A DNA stretch of 64,000 nt from Pseudomonas viridiflava (GTDB taxonomy: Bacteria; Pseudomonadota; Gammaproteobacteria; Pseudomonadales; Pseudomonadaceae): the NCBI RefSeq assembly GCF_900582625.1, contig NZ_UTIQ01000241.1, forward strand, positions 124,001 to 188,000, in the 5' to 3' direction. The position numbers and the translations under genes were made by a program. Shown here in pieces: positions 23,114-30,967 of the stretch (positions are counted from its first letter, which is position 1; each line of letters begins with the position of its first letter). Under the pieces are notes generated by a model. That model was not told the DNA's origin, did no database searches, and worked only from the letters and a program-made list of their open reading frames with translations.

Positions 23114-23132
23114 GCCCGCAGCGCTCACCCGT

Positions 23133-23252
23133 AAAAGCCAGCTTGCTGGCGAATGGAATTGGCTGCGCCGATTGACGCCAGGATCAAAATCTCGAGGCTA
23201 AAGCCTCTCCTACAGAGAGCTGATTACCTGTGGGAGAGGCTTTAGCCTCGAT
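23133..23252. repeat. REP sequences downstream of the AraC regulator
   Basis: A single REP arm AGCCAGCTTGCTGGCGAATG near 23134, then an inverted doublet CTCGAGGCTAAAGCCTCTCC ... GGGAGAGGCTTTAGCCTCGA at 23190-23252. Confidence 0.5.
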
Positions 23253-23283
23253 GCTTTTTCAGCCCCGGTAAATCGCAGACAAC

Positions 23284-23307
23284 AAAAAACCCGCCGAAGC
23301 GGGTTTT
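23284..23307. terminator. Bidirectional intrinsic terminator after the AraC regulator
   Basis: AAAAACCCGC-CGAA-GCGGGTTTTT, a perfect 10-bp stem with tetraloop; T-run on the plus strand and A-run on the other side. Confidence 0.5.
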
Positions 23308-23996
23308 TCTCAGACCATCCCAACATCCTGTCGGCAGCCACCTTGGCAATGGTCGATCGTCCCTGATCCTGAAGCACTCCCTGCGCTTCAGTGACGGGGT
23401 TAGATTAAGAAATCTCCTACATACATAAAAGGCGATATCGGAGCCGCTTCTTGTAAGCCTTTCGCTATAGCCCGCTGGCGAATGGCTTACTCGGCGCCCG
23501 GGCTGGAATAAACCGAGCGCTCGCTCGGGCTAAAAGTGGGCGTGTGGTTGCGCCCGGCGAATGCTCCGCAACGCCTTTAGAACGGCCCTTCCCTGTTGCT
23601 GAGCAAACAGCGCCACAACAGCCTCCGCCGCGCCAAGCACCTAATTCGGCGTAATCAGCGCCTCGCCCGGCCGATATGCCGCCTAAAAACGTGCCAGCCG
23701 TCGCAAACCGTCCGTCTTGTCATCGTTTAGTAGCAGCCGACCCATTTACTGCACAGCAAGGGTGCAGGAATTCAAGCGGGGGCTGAGCCCGTGCGGGCTG
23801 GAGCGGTGACTTCGCCGTCATAAATCGACCGTTGATCGGACGACCGGCTGTCATATGCCGGGAACAAAGACGAAAAAATCAATCCAACGAAAGTCGAGTC
23901 TAACGCTGACGCGGCACGGGCTCAGAGGGACATTTCCGACGCGGAAAATGGCGAATTCCGCTAGGTGTAAGGGACTTAAGACAGCGAGATGGCAGG

Positions 23997-24026
23997 TTGC
24001 TACTGTCGATGCAGACGGCTTATGCT
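23997..24026 (+). promoter_or_regulatory. Candidate sigma-70 promoter for the EPS locus
   Basis: TTGCTA (-35-like), 18-bp spacer, TATGCT (-10-like), about 250 bp upstream of the RfaH-like start. It would leave a long untranslated leader. Weak support, based on sequence only. Confidence 0.5.
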
Positions 24027-24278
24027 CCGCGCCCCGCTAGCCGAGGGTAAATATTTTCTGAACTTTTGAGAGAAAATAAACCTAAGGAAATCAGCTAGAA
24101 ATCTCCGCTAACCCGGAGCGCCATGAAAGCGACACATAGTGTCGATACCATGAACGTAGTGTGATGGCATATTTCGTGCTTCGTGTGAATTAGGGCCTGG
24201 TTCGAGTGCGTGGCAACAACCACACACCACTCCAGTTTTATCAGCCAGCTTGATTTCGCGAAGTGGAGTGAACGGTCT

Positions 24279-24782
24279 ATGGAAAGACTTAGCACCACCC
24301 AGCCGGCCTGGTACCTCTTGCAATGCAAGGCGCGCCAAGACAGTCGCGCTGAGGAGAATTTGCTCCGGCAGAATTACGTGACCTTCCGGCCGCAGTGGGT
24401 GACCCAACGCGTGCTGCGTGGCAAGCGCCAGGATGTGCTTGAGTCACTGTTCCCCGGCTACCTATTCATCCAGTTGAGCCATGAGGACAACTGGTCTGCG
24501 CTGCGCTCCACGCGCGGAGTCAGTCGCATCGTTAATTTCAACCACGGCCCCGCCTCGGTGACCGATCAGGTCATTGAGCATTTGCGTGCGCGCTGCTCGG
24601 GGGAAATGCCCAGCCAGCTGTTCCAGCCGGGCGACAAGTTGCAAATCATCCAAGGGCCATTGAGCACGCTGGAAGGAGTCTTTCTGGCGATGGATGGCAC
24701 GGAACGCGTGATGATCCTGTTGCAGTTGTTGAGTCGTGAACAGCCCGTTCGCGTGCCCTTGAGTCATATCAAGAGCGCGTAG
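24279..24782 (+). CDS. RfaH-like specialised NusG paralogue
   Basis: Transcription antiterminator, 167 aa from ATG 24279 (MERLSTTQPAWYLLQCK); GGAG lies 10 nt before the start, and an upstream in-frame ATG at 24210 is less likely. The N-terminal NGN domain shows WYLLQCKARQDSRAEENL, VLRGKRQDVLESLFPGYLF and RSTRGVSRIV; the C-terminal KOW-like part begins QPGDKLQIIQGPLSTLEG and ends MILLQLLSREQPVRVPL. These correspond one for one to E. coli RfaH landmarks. RfaH-type proteins bind RNA polymerase paused at ops sites and suppress termination in long surface-polysaccharide operons. A matching ops sequence lies 134 bp beyond its stop codon, directly before the EPS genes. Confidence 0.5.
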   Translation: MERLSTTQPAWYLLQCKARQDSRAEENLLRQNYVTFRPQWVTQRVLRGKRQDVLESLFPGYLFIQLSHEDNWSALRSTRGVSRIVNFNHGPASVTDQVIEHLRARCSGEMPSQLFQPGDKLQIIQGPLSTLEGVFLAMDGTERVMILLQLLSREQPVRVPLSHIKSA

Positions 24783-24823
24783 AGAGGCCGGCAATAACCG
24801 TCGTATTGAATGCTCCAGCTGAA

Positions 24824-24843
24824 CCGGCCATCGATGTGGCCGG
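24824..24843 (+). other. Leader stem-loop upstream of ops
   Basis: CCGGCCA-tcgatg-TGGCCGG, perfect 7-bp stem, 41 bp after the rfaH-like gene. No T-run follows, so it is not a standard intrinsic terminator. Confidence 0.5.
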
Positions 24844-24916
24844 CCACCCGTAGTGCTCGAGCAGTTTTAACCACATCAGCTAGCCGCGTTATCAAGGACC
24901 ATACGTGCAACCTTGG

Positions 24917-24928
24917 GGCGGTAGCGTG
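24917..24928 (+). promoter_or_regulatory. ops element (RfaH recruitment site) in the EPS leader
   Basis: GGCGGTAGCGTG, identical to the E. coli ops core as I know it. It lies in the 208-bp non-coding leader between the RfaH-like gene and the first EPS reading frame, 63 bp before the latter, in the correct orientation. The pairing with an adjacent RfaH homologue makes chance occurrence unlikely. Confidence 0.5.
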
Positions 24929-24990
24929 GAAAAACGATCACTTTTCATCCCGCTGGCGACCTTTGCCAGCCCGTTACAAAGGACTACTTC

Positions 24991-25191
24991 ATGCGTGCCA
25001 TTTCTGCCTGTGCCCTTCTGTTGCTTGCTTTGACTGCTGGCGTTGCGAACGCCGCCGAAACTGTGCGCTCGTCCGCAGTTTTGATCGCCGCCGACGACAC
25101 CAATTCCAGCACCAATGACGGCGCAACAGGCGCGCCAAGCGGTGGCAACGCAGGCACCGGCAGCACAGCGAAAACCGCAAGTCCGAGCTGA
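24991..25191 (+). CDS. Small secreted Ser/Thr/Gly-rich protein, unknown function
   Basis: 66 aa. AAAGGA lies 8 nt before the ATG. MRAISACALLLLALTAGVANA is a clear signal peptide, with cleavage expected after ANA. The mature 45 residues (AETVRSSAVLIAADDTN...) are rich in Ser, Thr, Gly, Ala and Asn and look disordered. No family recognised. It is the first frame after the ops site, 113 bp before the barrel gene. A lipobox is absent (the only Cys is inside the signal hydrophobic core). Confidence 0.5.
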   Translation: MRAISACALLLLALTAGVANAAETVRSSAVLIAADDTNSSTNDGATGAPSGGNAGTGSTAKTASPS

Positions 25192-25304
25192 GCAAATGTT
25201 GATGAAACCATTTGCTATCGCCGCGCACTAAGCGAAGCGGCACAGCTCACCCGCTTACCCCTGACGCGCGCCCTGCCGCAGGCATGAACAAGCAAGGACT
25301 TCGC

Positions 25305-26465
25305 ATGAAATCGATCCGTCGGCTCGCCATTACGCTTGCAGCCCCAACCGTAATTCCCGCCTCGGCTTGGGCATTGGAACCGCAGAGTGTCGACGTATTC
25401 GGCCTGCAGTTCACCCCGACCCTGACGATGAAAGAAAGCTACGACGACAACTTCCGCGAGCTCGAACATCACGAAGAGTCGTCGTGGATCACCACTATCA
25501 AACCGGCTTTCGAGTTGCTGGCTGAAGACCGCAACAGCGCTTATCGCCTGACCTACGAAGCCGACAGCGACATTTACCACGACGCCTCCGACGCCAGTAA
25601 CACCGACCACAAGGTGCTGCTCGAAAGCATCATGGAGTTCACCTCCAGCCACCGCCTGAAGCTGGAAGCCGGTTACGACAAAATCGAGGAAACCGGTGAC
25701 ACCGCCGTCGCCGATGAAAACGATAAGTACCACTCCACGCACGTCGGCGGCCTGTACACCTTCGGTTCGAAAACCGCCGATAACCGCCTCGACTTCGGCG
25801 CCAACTACGAAGAGCTGCGCTACGACAACAGCGGCAACATCAACGCCGATGAAGAGCGCGACACCACGGCGTTCAACACCGTGTGGTACCACCGTCTCGG
25901 CGGCTCGACCAACTCGTTGGTTGAATACCGCCACTACGACTACGACTACGTGCAAAAGAACAGCCCGCGCAACAGCACCAACGACGCCGTACTGGTCGGT
26001 GGCGTGTGGGAAGCCACGGCGAAAACCACCGGCAAGATGCGTGTGGGTTATGAGAAGAAAAACTTCGATGACAGCAGCCGCGACGACCTGACCAGCCCTA
26101 TGTGGGAAATCGGCGTCGACTGGAGCCCGCGTACTTACTCCACCTTCAGCCTGACCACTCGCCGCGCCTTCGACGAAGGTGACGACGGTTCCGACGCCAT
26201 CAAGAACACCAGCACCTCGCTGGCCTGGGCGCATGGTTGGACCGAGCGCATCACCTCCACTGTGCAGTACGAGTTCGGCACCAAAGACTACGAAGGTCAG
26301 GACCGCTCCGATGACCTGCAAGTGATCGGTTTCAACCTCAACTACAAGATGCGCCGCTGGCTGGATATCGGCGTGGGCTACAGCCACCGCGACAACGATT
26401 CCGACGCGGCTGAACAAAGCTTCAAACGCAACGTGTACATGGTCAGCCTGACCGGCAGCCTTTGA
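25305..26465 (+). CDS. Outer-membrane beta-barrel EPS protein (EpsL/VpsM-like)
   Basis: 386 aa from ATG 25305 (MKSIRRLAITLAAP) with AAGGA 7 nt upstream and a signal peptide ending near SAWA-LE. The rest alternates short aromatic/polar strands, for example YRLTYEADSDIYHD, LVEYRHYDYDYVQ, MRVGYEKKNFDD, and ends in a strand VYMVSLTGSL, consistent with a barrel of the capsular/EPS outer-membrane family (BBP2-type). Likely role: polymer passage or anchoring at the outer membrane. It meets the next gene at 26465 without a gap. Confidence 0.5.
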   Translation: MKSIRRLAITLAAPTVIPASAWALEPQSVDVFGLQFTPTLTMKESYDDNFRELEHHEESSWITTIKPAFELLAEDRNSAYRLTYEADSDIYHDASDASNTDHKVLLESIMEFTSSHRLKLEAGYDKIEETGDTAVADENDKYHSTHVGGLYTFGSKTADNRLDFGANYEELRYDNSGNINADEERDTTAFNTVWYHRLGGSTNSLVEYRHYDYDYVQKNSPRNSTNDAVLVGGVWEATAKTTGKMRVGYEKKNFDDSSRDDLTSPMWEIGVDWSPRTYSTFSLTTRRAFDEGDDGSDAIKNTSTSLAWAHGWTERITSTVQYEFGTKDYEGQDRSDDLQVIGFNLNYKMRRWLDIGVGYSHRDNDSDAAEQSFKRNVYMVSLTGSL

Positions 26466-26488
26466 GCCATACCACCTTGAGCCTATCT

Positions 26489-27022
26489 ATGATTCGCAGA
26501 CTTTTTCTCTCGCTGATTACCCTGGTCTTCTGCCAACTGGCCGTAGCCGAAACAAGTGGCGGGCAATACCAGCTCGCCTCGGGTGACGTTGTGCGCATTC
26601 AGGTTTACGGCGAGCCGGACCTGAGTTTTGAAGAAATCCGTCTGAACGATGCGGGCACGTTCACCTACCCGTTCGTAGGCCAGATCGACGCACGCGGCAA
26701 GACGCCTAACCAGATCGAAGACCTGATCGCCAACAAACTCAAAGAAGGCTATCTGAAAGACCCACGGGTGACCGTCGCAGTCGTGACGTACCGTGAGTTC
26801 TACATCAGCGGCGAAGTGCAAAAGCCTGGCGGTTATCCGTATCAGCCGGGCCTCACCCTGCAACGTGCCATTGCCCTTGCCGGCGGCCTGACGGAGCGTG
26901 CTTCGACCAAGCGCGTGACCATCGTGCGCGGCACCGGTGAAACACGTCAGGGCGAAAAAGCCACCCTCGAAACCGCCATTCTTCCTGGCGACACCATCAC
27001 CATCGAGCAAGGTTTTTTCTGA
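26489..27022 (+). CDS. Wza-family polysaccharide export protein (short form)
   Basis: Periplasmic/outer-membrane export component, 177 aa from ATG 26489; a TTG at 26462 is an alternative start. Signal peptide MIRRLFLSLITLVFCQLAVA; the LVFC context is not a good lipobox, so signal peptidase I cleavage is favoured. Contains the Poly_export domain (YQLASGDVVRIQVYGEPDLSF, GTFTYPFVGQIDARG) and one SLBB domain (EFYISGEVQKPGGYPYQPGL). About half the length of E. coli Wza, as in EpsE/VpsN-like proteins. Its stop overlaps the kinase gene (ATGA). Confidence 0.5.
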   Translation: MIRRLFLSLITLVFCQLAVAETSGGQYQLASGDVVRIQVYGEPDLSFEEIRLNDAGTFTYPFVGQIDARGKTPNQIEDLIANKLKEGYLKDPRVTVAVVTYREFYISGEVQKPGGYPYQPGLTLQRAIALAGGLTERASTKRVTIVRGTGETRQGEKATLETAILPGDTITIEQGFF

Positions 27023-29259
27023 TGAATGATCTGCAGCGCATCACCCCAGAGCGCGTCTTGCCGTTTCGTAATCACCACGAAGACGAAGATGTCATCGACC
27101 TGAAAAAACTCGGCGAAACCCTCTGGCAGGGCAAGTGGAACATCCTGGCCTTGATTGTCATCGTCACCATGTTGGCTGTGGTCGCGGTGCTCAACCTGAC
27201 GCCTCAATATCGCGCCAACTCGATTCTGCTGATCGAGGACAAGCACGCGCCGGTGTTGTCGTTCCAGCAAATTCTCGACCCGTCCGACAGCGGCAGCGAA
27301 TACCTGCAAACCCAGTTGGCGCTGCTGCAATCGCGCGGTTTGGCCGAGCGTGTGGTGCGCAAGCTGAACCTGACTGACGAGCCGATGTTCGACCCGCGTC
27401 AGCACGCCGAATCGGCCTTTGCCCCACGCGCCATTCTGGCCAAGCTGGGCGTCGGCGAACTGATTCCTGGCTTGCTGCCCGAAGAAGATCCGAATGCCGG
27501 CCCGACTGAAGAGCAAGTGTTCGACATCGTCACCCAGCGCCTGCGCGACGAAATCGAACCTGCCCTACTCGGCAAGAGCAAGTTGATGGCTATCGGCGTT
27601 GAACTGCCGAACCCTGAACTGGCAGCGAAAATTGCCAACGCCGTGGCCGAAGGCTTTATCGACAGCCAATTGGACGCCAGCCTGGAAACCTCGCTGGCCA
27701 CCACCAACTGGATGAACTCGCGCCTGGAAGAACTGCGCAGCAAGTTGAAAACCGCTGAGGACAAACTGCAGGCGTACCGCGAGCAAGAAGGCCTGGTTGA
27801 CGTAGACGGTGTGGCCACCATCAGCGCCAACGAGCTGTCGATGACCGGCAACCGCATGATCGATGCCCGCCGCGCTCGCGCCGAAGCCGAAAGCCAGTAC
27901 CGCCAGGTGCAGAAAATGAGCACCACCGGCGACCTGGAACGTCTGGCCAGCGTGCCTGCCGTTCTCGGCCACCCGCTAATTCAGCAATTCAAAGCCGACG
28001 TGGCCCGCGCCCAAGCCAAGGTTGAGGAAATGTCGCGCCGTTATGGCGACAAGCACCCGGCCATGGTCGGTGCCCGCTCCGAATTGTCTGCCGCGACCGC
28101 CAGCCTGCAAGCGCAGGTGCAATTGGTGGTCGCTGGTATCGAGCGCAACTACCAACTGGCCCAGGCCAACGAGAATTCGCTGCGCTCCTCGTTCAACAAC
28201 AACAAGGCACAGATTCAGGACATCTCCCGCAAGGAGTTCAAGCTGCGTGAACTGCAACGTGAAGTGGACACCAACCGTTCGCTCTACGAAACCTTCCTCA
28301 CCCGCTTGAAAGAAACCGCGGCGACCTCGGACATGAACTCGGCCAACGCCCGTATCGTTGACCGCGCCATCGTGCCGACCAAGGCCAGCAAGCCACGTAA
28401 GCCGTTGATCGTTTCGATTGCAGCGGTGTTGGCGGCGGTCCTGGGCATCGGTCTGACCTTGCTGTTCGAAGCCATGAACAACAGCTTCAAGAGCACCGAA
28501 GACGTCGAAAGCAAACTCAACGTGCCGGTTCTGGGTGTGGTGCCATTGGTACCGAAGAAGAACCGTCATCAGGTGGCGCACCTGTTCGAGCAGAACGAGA
28601 ACAAGGCCTTCAGCGAGTCAATACGAACGCTGCGTACCAGCCTGGTACTTACCGACCTCGACAGCCCGCGCAAAATCGTACTGGTCACCTCCTCCGTACC
28701 GGGCGAGGGCAAGAGCTCGATTGCCAGCAACCTCGCGTTCTCGGTTGCCCACATCGAAAAAGTGCTGCTGATCGACGCCGACTTGCGCCGCCCAACCATG
28801 GCCCGCAACTTCGACTTCCCGGTCGGCACGCCTGGCCTGGCCAACCTGATTGCCGGTACCGCCAAGCTCGATGAATGCATTCGCACCGTGGGCAATGTCG
28901 ACATGATGCCAGCCGGCATGGTGCCGCCGAATCCGCAAGAGCTGCTGTCGTCGGCACGTCTGACCAACATTCTGGAACTGCTGAAAACCCGCTACCAGCG
29001 CATCATCATCGACTCGCCACCGACCATGGCGGTGAGTGACTCGAAGCTGTTGGCCACCACCTGCGACGCGCTGATCTATGTGGTTCGCGCCGAGCACACC
29101 TCGATTCCGATGGTGCAAAAAGGCATGGGCCAGTTGCTGCAAAACAACGCGCCGGTGACCGGTGTGGTGCTGAACCAAGTGGACCTGAGCAAGACTTCGA
29201 AATACGGCTACAGCTATGCCAGCTATTACGAAAACTACGGCGAAACGCCGAAAGCCTAG
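27022..29259 (+). CDS. Wzz co-polymerase fused to bacterial tyrosine kinase (Wzc type)
   Basis: Inner-membrane chain-length regulator with cytoplasmic autokinase, 745 aa. N-terminal Wzz domain with TM1 near 37-58 (NILALIVIVTMLAVVAVL), long periplasmic coiled coil, and TM2 near 455-475 before the kinase. Kinase: Walker A SSVPGEGKSSIA (about 556), Walker A' VLLIDADLRRP (about 581), Walker B IIIDSPP (about 661), and a C-terminal tyrosine cluster SKYGYSYASYYENYGE near 726-741. It acts with the adjacent PHP phosphatase to control polymerisation. Confidence 0.5.
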   Translation: MNDLQRITPERVLPFRNHHEDEDVIDLKKLGETLWQGKWNILALIVIVTMLAVVAVLNLTPQYRANSILLIEDKHAPVLSFQQILDPSDSGSEYLQTQLALLQSRGLAERVVRKLNLTDEPMFDPRQHAESAFAPRAILAKLGVGELIPGLLPEEDPNAGPTEEQVFDIVTQRLRDEIEPALLGKSKLMAIGVELPNPELAAKIANAVAEGFIDSQLDASLETSLATTNWMNSRLEELRSKLKTAEDKLQAYREQEGLVDVDGVATISANELSMTGNRMIDARRARAEAESQYRQVQKMSTTGDLERLASVPAVLGHPLIQQFKADVARAQAKVEEMSRRYGDKHPAMVGARSELSAATASLQAQVQLVVAGIERNYQLAQANENSLRSSFNNNKAQIQDISRKEFKLRELQREVDTNRSLYETFLTRLKETAATSDMNSANARIVDRAIVPTKASKPRKPLIVSIAAVLAAVLGIGLTLLFEAMNNSFKSTEDVESKLNVPVLGVVPLVPKKNRHQVAHLFEQNENKAFSESIRTLRTSLVLTDLDSPRKIVLVTSSVPGEGKSSIASNLAFSVAHIEKVLLIDADLRRPTMARNFDFPVGTPGLANLIAGTAKLDECIRTVGNVDMMPAGMVPPNPQELLSSARLTNILELLKTRYQRIIIDSPPTMAVSDSKLLATTCDALIYVVRAEHTSIPMVQKGMGQLLQNNAPVTGVVLNQVDLSKTSKYGYSYASYYENYGETPKA

Positions 29260-29344
29260 CGCTGCCCTGCAGCGCTCCTGCGGCTGTTTGAGTGGCGCCC
29301 TGTTGGCCACTCGTCATTAATCCGAACCGGCGCCAGACGCCGGT
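29258..29344 (+). other. Three tandem stem-loops between kinase and phosphatase genes
   Basis: AGCGCTG/CAGCGCT (29258-29276), GAGTGGC/GCCACTC (29290-29312) and ACCGGCG/CGCCGGT (29326-29344), each a perfect 7-bp stem with 5- to 9-nt loop, lie in the 185-bp spacer. None has a T-run, so they may mark processing, stability control or partial attenuation rather than termination. Confidence 0.5.
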
Positions 29345-29444
29345 CATGGATTACCGTTCCACCCCTTTAAATCCGCCGTTCTCTGCCTGGTGGTGACCGT
29401 TGTAAATGGGGTCACGACCTGCGTGAGCTACGCCCGGAGGCAAC

Positions 29445-30191
29445 ATGATCGACCTGCACTCACATTTATTACCTGGCATCGATGACGGTGCCGAAACCAT
29501 GGACCAGGCATTGGAAATGGCTGCGCATGCGGTCGCCTGCGGAACCACCCACATGGTTTGCACGCCGCACCTGCATCCGGGCCGTTACCACAACACCAAA
29601 GCCAGCATTCGCGGTGCGGTGTCGCAATTCGCCCAGGCGTTGGCCCGTGCCGGTATTCCTTTGCAAGTGAGTGCAGCGGCCGAAGCACGTTTTGATTCAG
29701 ACCTGCTGACCCTGGCCATGAAGGGCCAACTGCCCTTCCTCGGCGAATGGAATGGGCGCCAGGTGTTGTTGCTTGAATTCCCCCACAGCGAGATTCCGCG
29801 CCAGGCTGAAAAGCTCACCGGCTGGATGCTGAAGAACAATATTCAACCGCTGATTGCTCACCCCGAACGCAACAAGGAATTAATGGGCGCTGGTAATCAC
29901 AAACGAATCGAACCCTTTCTGGCCCAAGGCTGTCTGTTGCAGGTCACCGCTGGGGCAGTCGCCGGTTACTTCGGTAATCCGGCCCAGGAACTGGCCGAAC
30001 GCTTCCTTCTGGAAGGCCAGGTCACCGTACTCGCCAGCGATGCGCACAACATGAAACACCGTCCGCCAGACCTGCGCCCCGGCCTTGAACACGCCGCTGA
30101 ATTAATCGGCGAATCAGCCGCGCGCCTGTTGGTAGACGACAACCCGTGGCGTATTGCCCGAAGCCATTTTGCCGCCGCGAGTGCCGCATGA
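29445..30191 (+). CDS. PHP-type protein-tyrosine phosphatase (CpsB/Wzb-function)
   Basis: Manganese-dependent phosphotyrosine phosphatase, 248 aa. PHP metal ligands: MIDLHSHLLPGIDDGA, CTPHLHPGRYH, LIAHPERN, LASDAHNMKHR. CpsB-family enzymes dephosphorylate the tyrosine tail of Wzc-like kinases; the substrate is encoded just upstream. GGAGG lies 6 nt before the ATG. The stop overlaps the next start by 4 bp. Confidence 0.5.
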   Translation: MIDLHSHLLPGIDDGAETMDQALEMAAHAVACGTTHMVCTPHLHPGRYHNTKASIRGAVSQFAQALARAGIPLQVSAAAEARFDSDLLTLAMKGQLPFLGEWNGRQVLLLEFPHSEIPRQAEKLTGWMLKNNIQPLIAHPERNKELMGAGNHKRIEPFLAQGCLLQVTAGAVAGYFGNPAQELAERFLLEGQVTVLASDAHNMKHRPPDLRPGLEHAAELIGESAARLLVDDNPWRIARSHFAAASAA

Positions 30192-30967
30192 CCGATACAC
30201 CGCTACAACAGCCATCGCCGCAACAGCCGCCGCGCACCGAGCGCCGTGGCAACCGCCAGCCGCCCAAGCCGCAGTCGCCGCTGTATCGCGCACTGACCGG
30301 TGTGTGCCTGGTGGGTTCGTTGGTGGCCTTGGTGCCGGCGGCACAAATGGCCGTGGCCGGGTTGGCCAGCTACCGCACCGAAACCACCTTGCTACGTTGG
30401 CAAGCCGCTGGCCAGGTACCCGCTGACGTCAAATGGCAGCACGCCCTGCGCGCCGCTCAATTGGCAAACGCCTGGTACCCGGTTGCAAGCGGCACGTACC
30501 TCGAACAACTGGGCCAGGTGTACAGCTGGCGCGCCTTCGATCAACCCGTTGGCGCCCAAAGCGCTCACGAATCGCGCCTGCTGGCGGCTGCTGCCTATCG
30601 CCACTCGGCGCGGGCACGGCCGACCTGGCCGACCACCTGGGCGCACCTGGCCCAAAGCAAATACGCCCTGGGGGAAGTCGACAACGAATTCGCCCAGGCA
30701 CTCAAGCAAGCAAACGAGTGGGGCCCGTCTCGGCCCGATGTTCAGTTGGAACTTGCAAGCATTGGCCTACGCGCGTGGCCAATGCTGAATAACCAACAAC
30801 GCGTCGATGCTGTCACTTCTGCACGCCAAGCCATGGATAGCACGAAACAAGCTGCGAACTCCCTGTTCGCCATCGCCCAGGCCAACGGCCTGGAACAGAC
30901 GCTCTGCACGAGCGTTGGCGATCGCAACGGGGCCCGAAACTACTGCACGCGTGGAGGTAACCAATAA
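30188..30967 (+). CDS. Membrane-anchored EPS-locus protein (VpsP-like), function unknown
   Basis: 259 aa from ATG 30188 (MTDTPLQQPSPQQ), overlapping the phosphatase stop. Proline/Gln-rich cytoplasmic N-terminus, one transmembrane helix near 36-58 (LTGVCLVGSLVALVPAAQMA), then a periplasmic helical part with TPR-like repeats (LANAWYPVASGTYLEQLGQVY, WAHLAQSKYALGEVDNEFAQ). Similar membrane-plus-helical-repeat proteins accompany Wzx/Wzy EPS clusters (VpsP). Only membership of the locus is certain. Confidence 0.5.
   Translation: MTDTPLQQPSPQQPPRTERRGNRQPPKPQSPLYRALTGVCLVGSLVALVPAAQMAVAGLASYRTETTLLRWQAAGQVPADVKWQHALRAAQLANAWYPVASGTYLEQLGQVYSWRAFDQPVGAQSAHESRLLAAAAYRHSARARPTWPTTWAHLAQSKYALGEVDNEFAQALKQANEWGPSRPDVQLELASIGLRAWPMLNNQQRVDAVTSARQAMDSTKQAANSLFAIAQANGLEQTLCTSVGDRNGARNYCTRGGNQ

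Larger units (their letters stand above)
23114..24278. other. 1.16-kb stretch without recognisable gene
   Basis: Contains the REP sequences and terminator listed separately (to 23307), then about 900 bp in which no open frame has a convincing start, length or motif. The base composition is more even than in the coding DNA around it, and stop codons occur in all frames. A sigma-70-like promoter candidate lies near 23997-24026. It is the boundary between the polyamine genes and the EPS locus and could hold promoters or an untranslated RNA. Confidence 0.5.

Noticed and set aside
23855-24040. 61-codon frame in the gene-free region
   Set aside because: No ribosome binding site, no signal or domain, and it runs into the promoter candidate.
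24824-24843. Leader hairpin as an intrinsic terminator
   Set aside because: The stem is good but no T-run follows, so it was listed only as a stem-loop.
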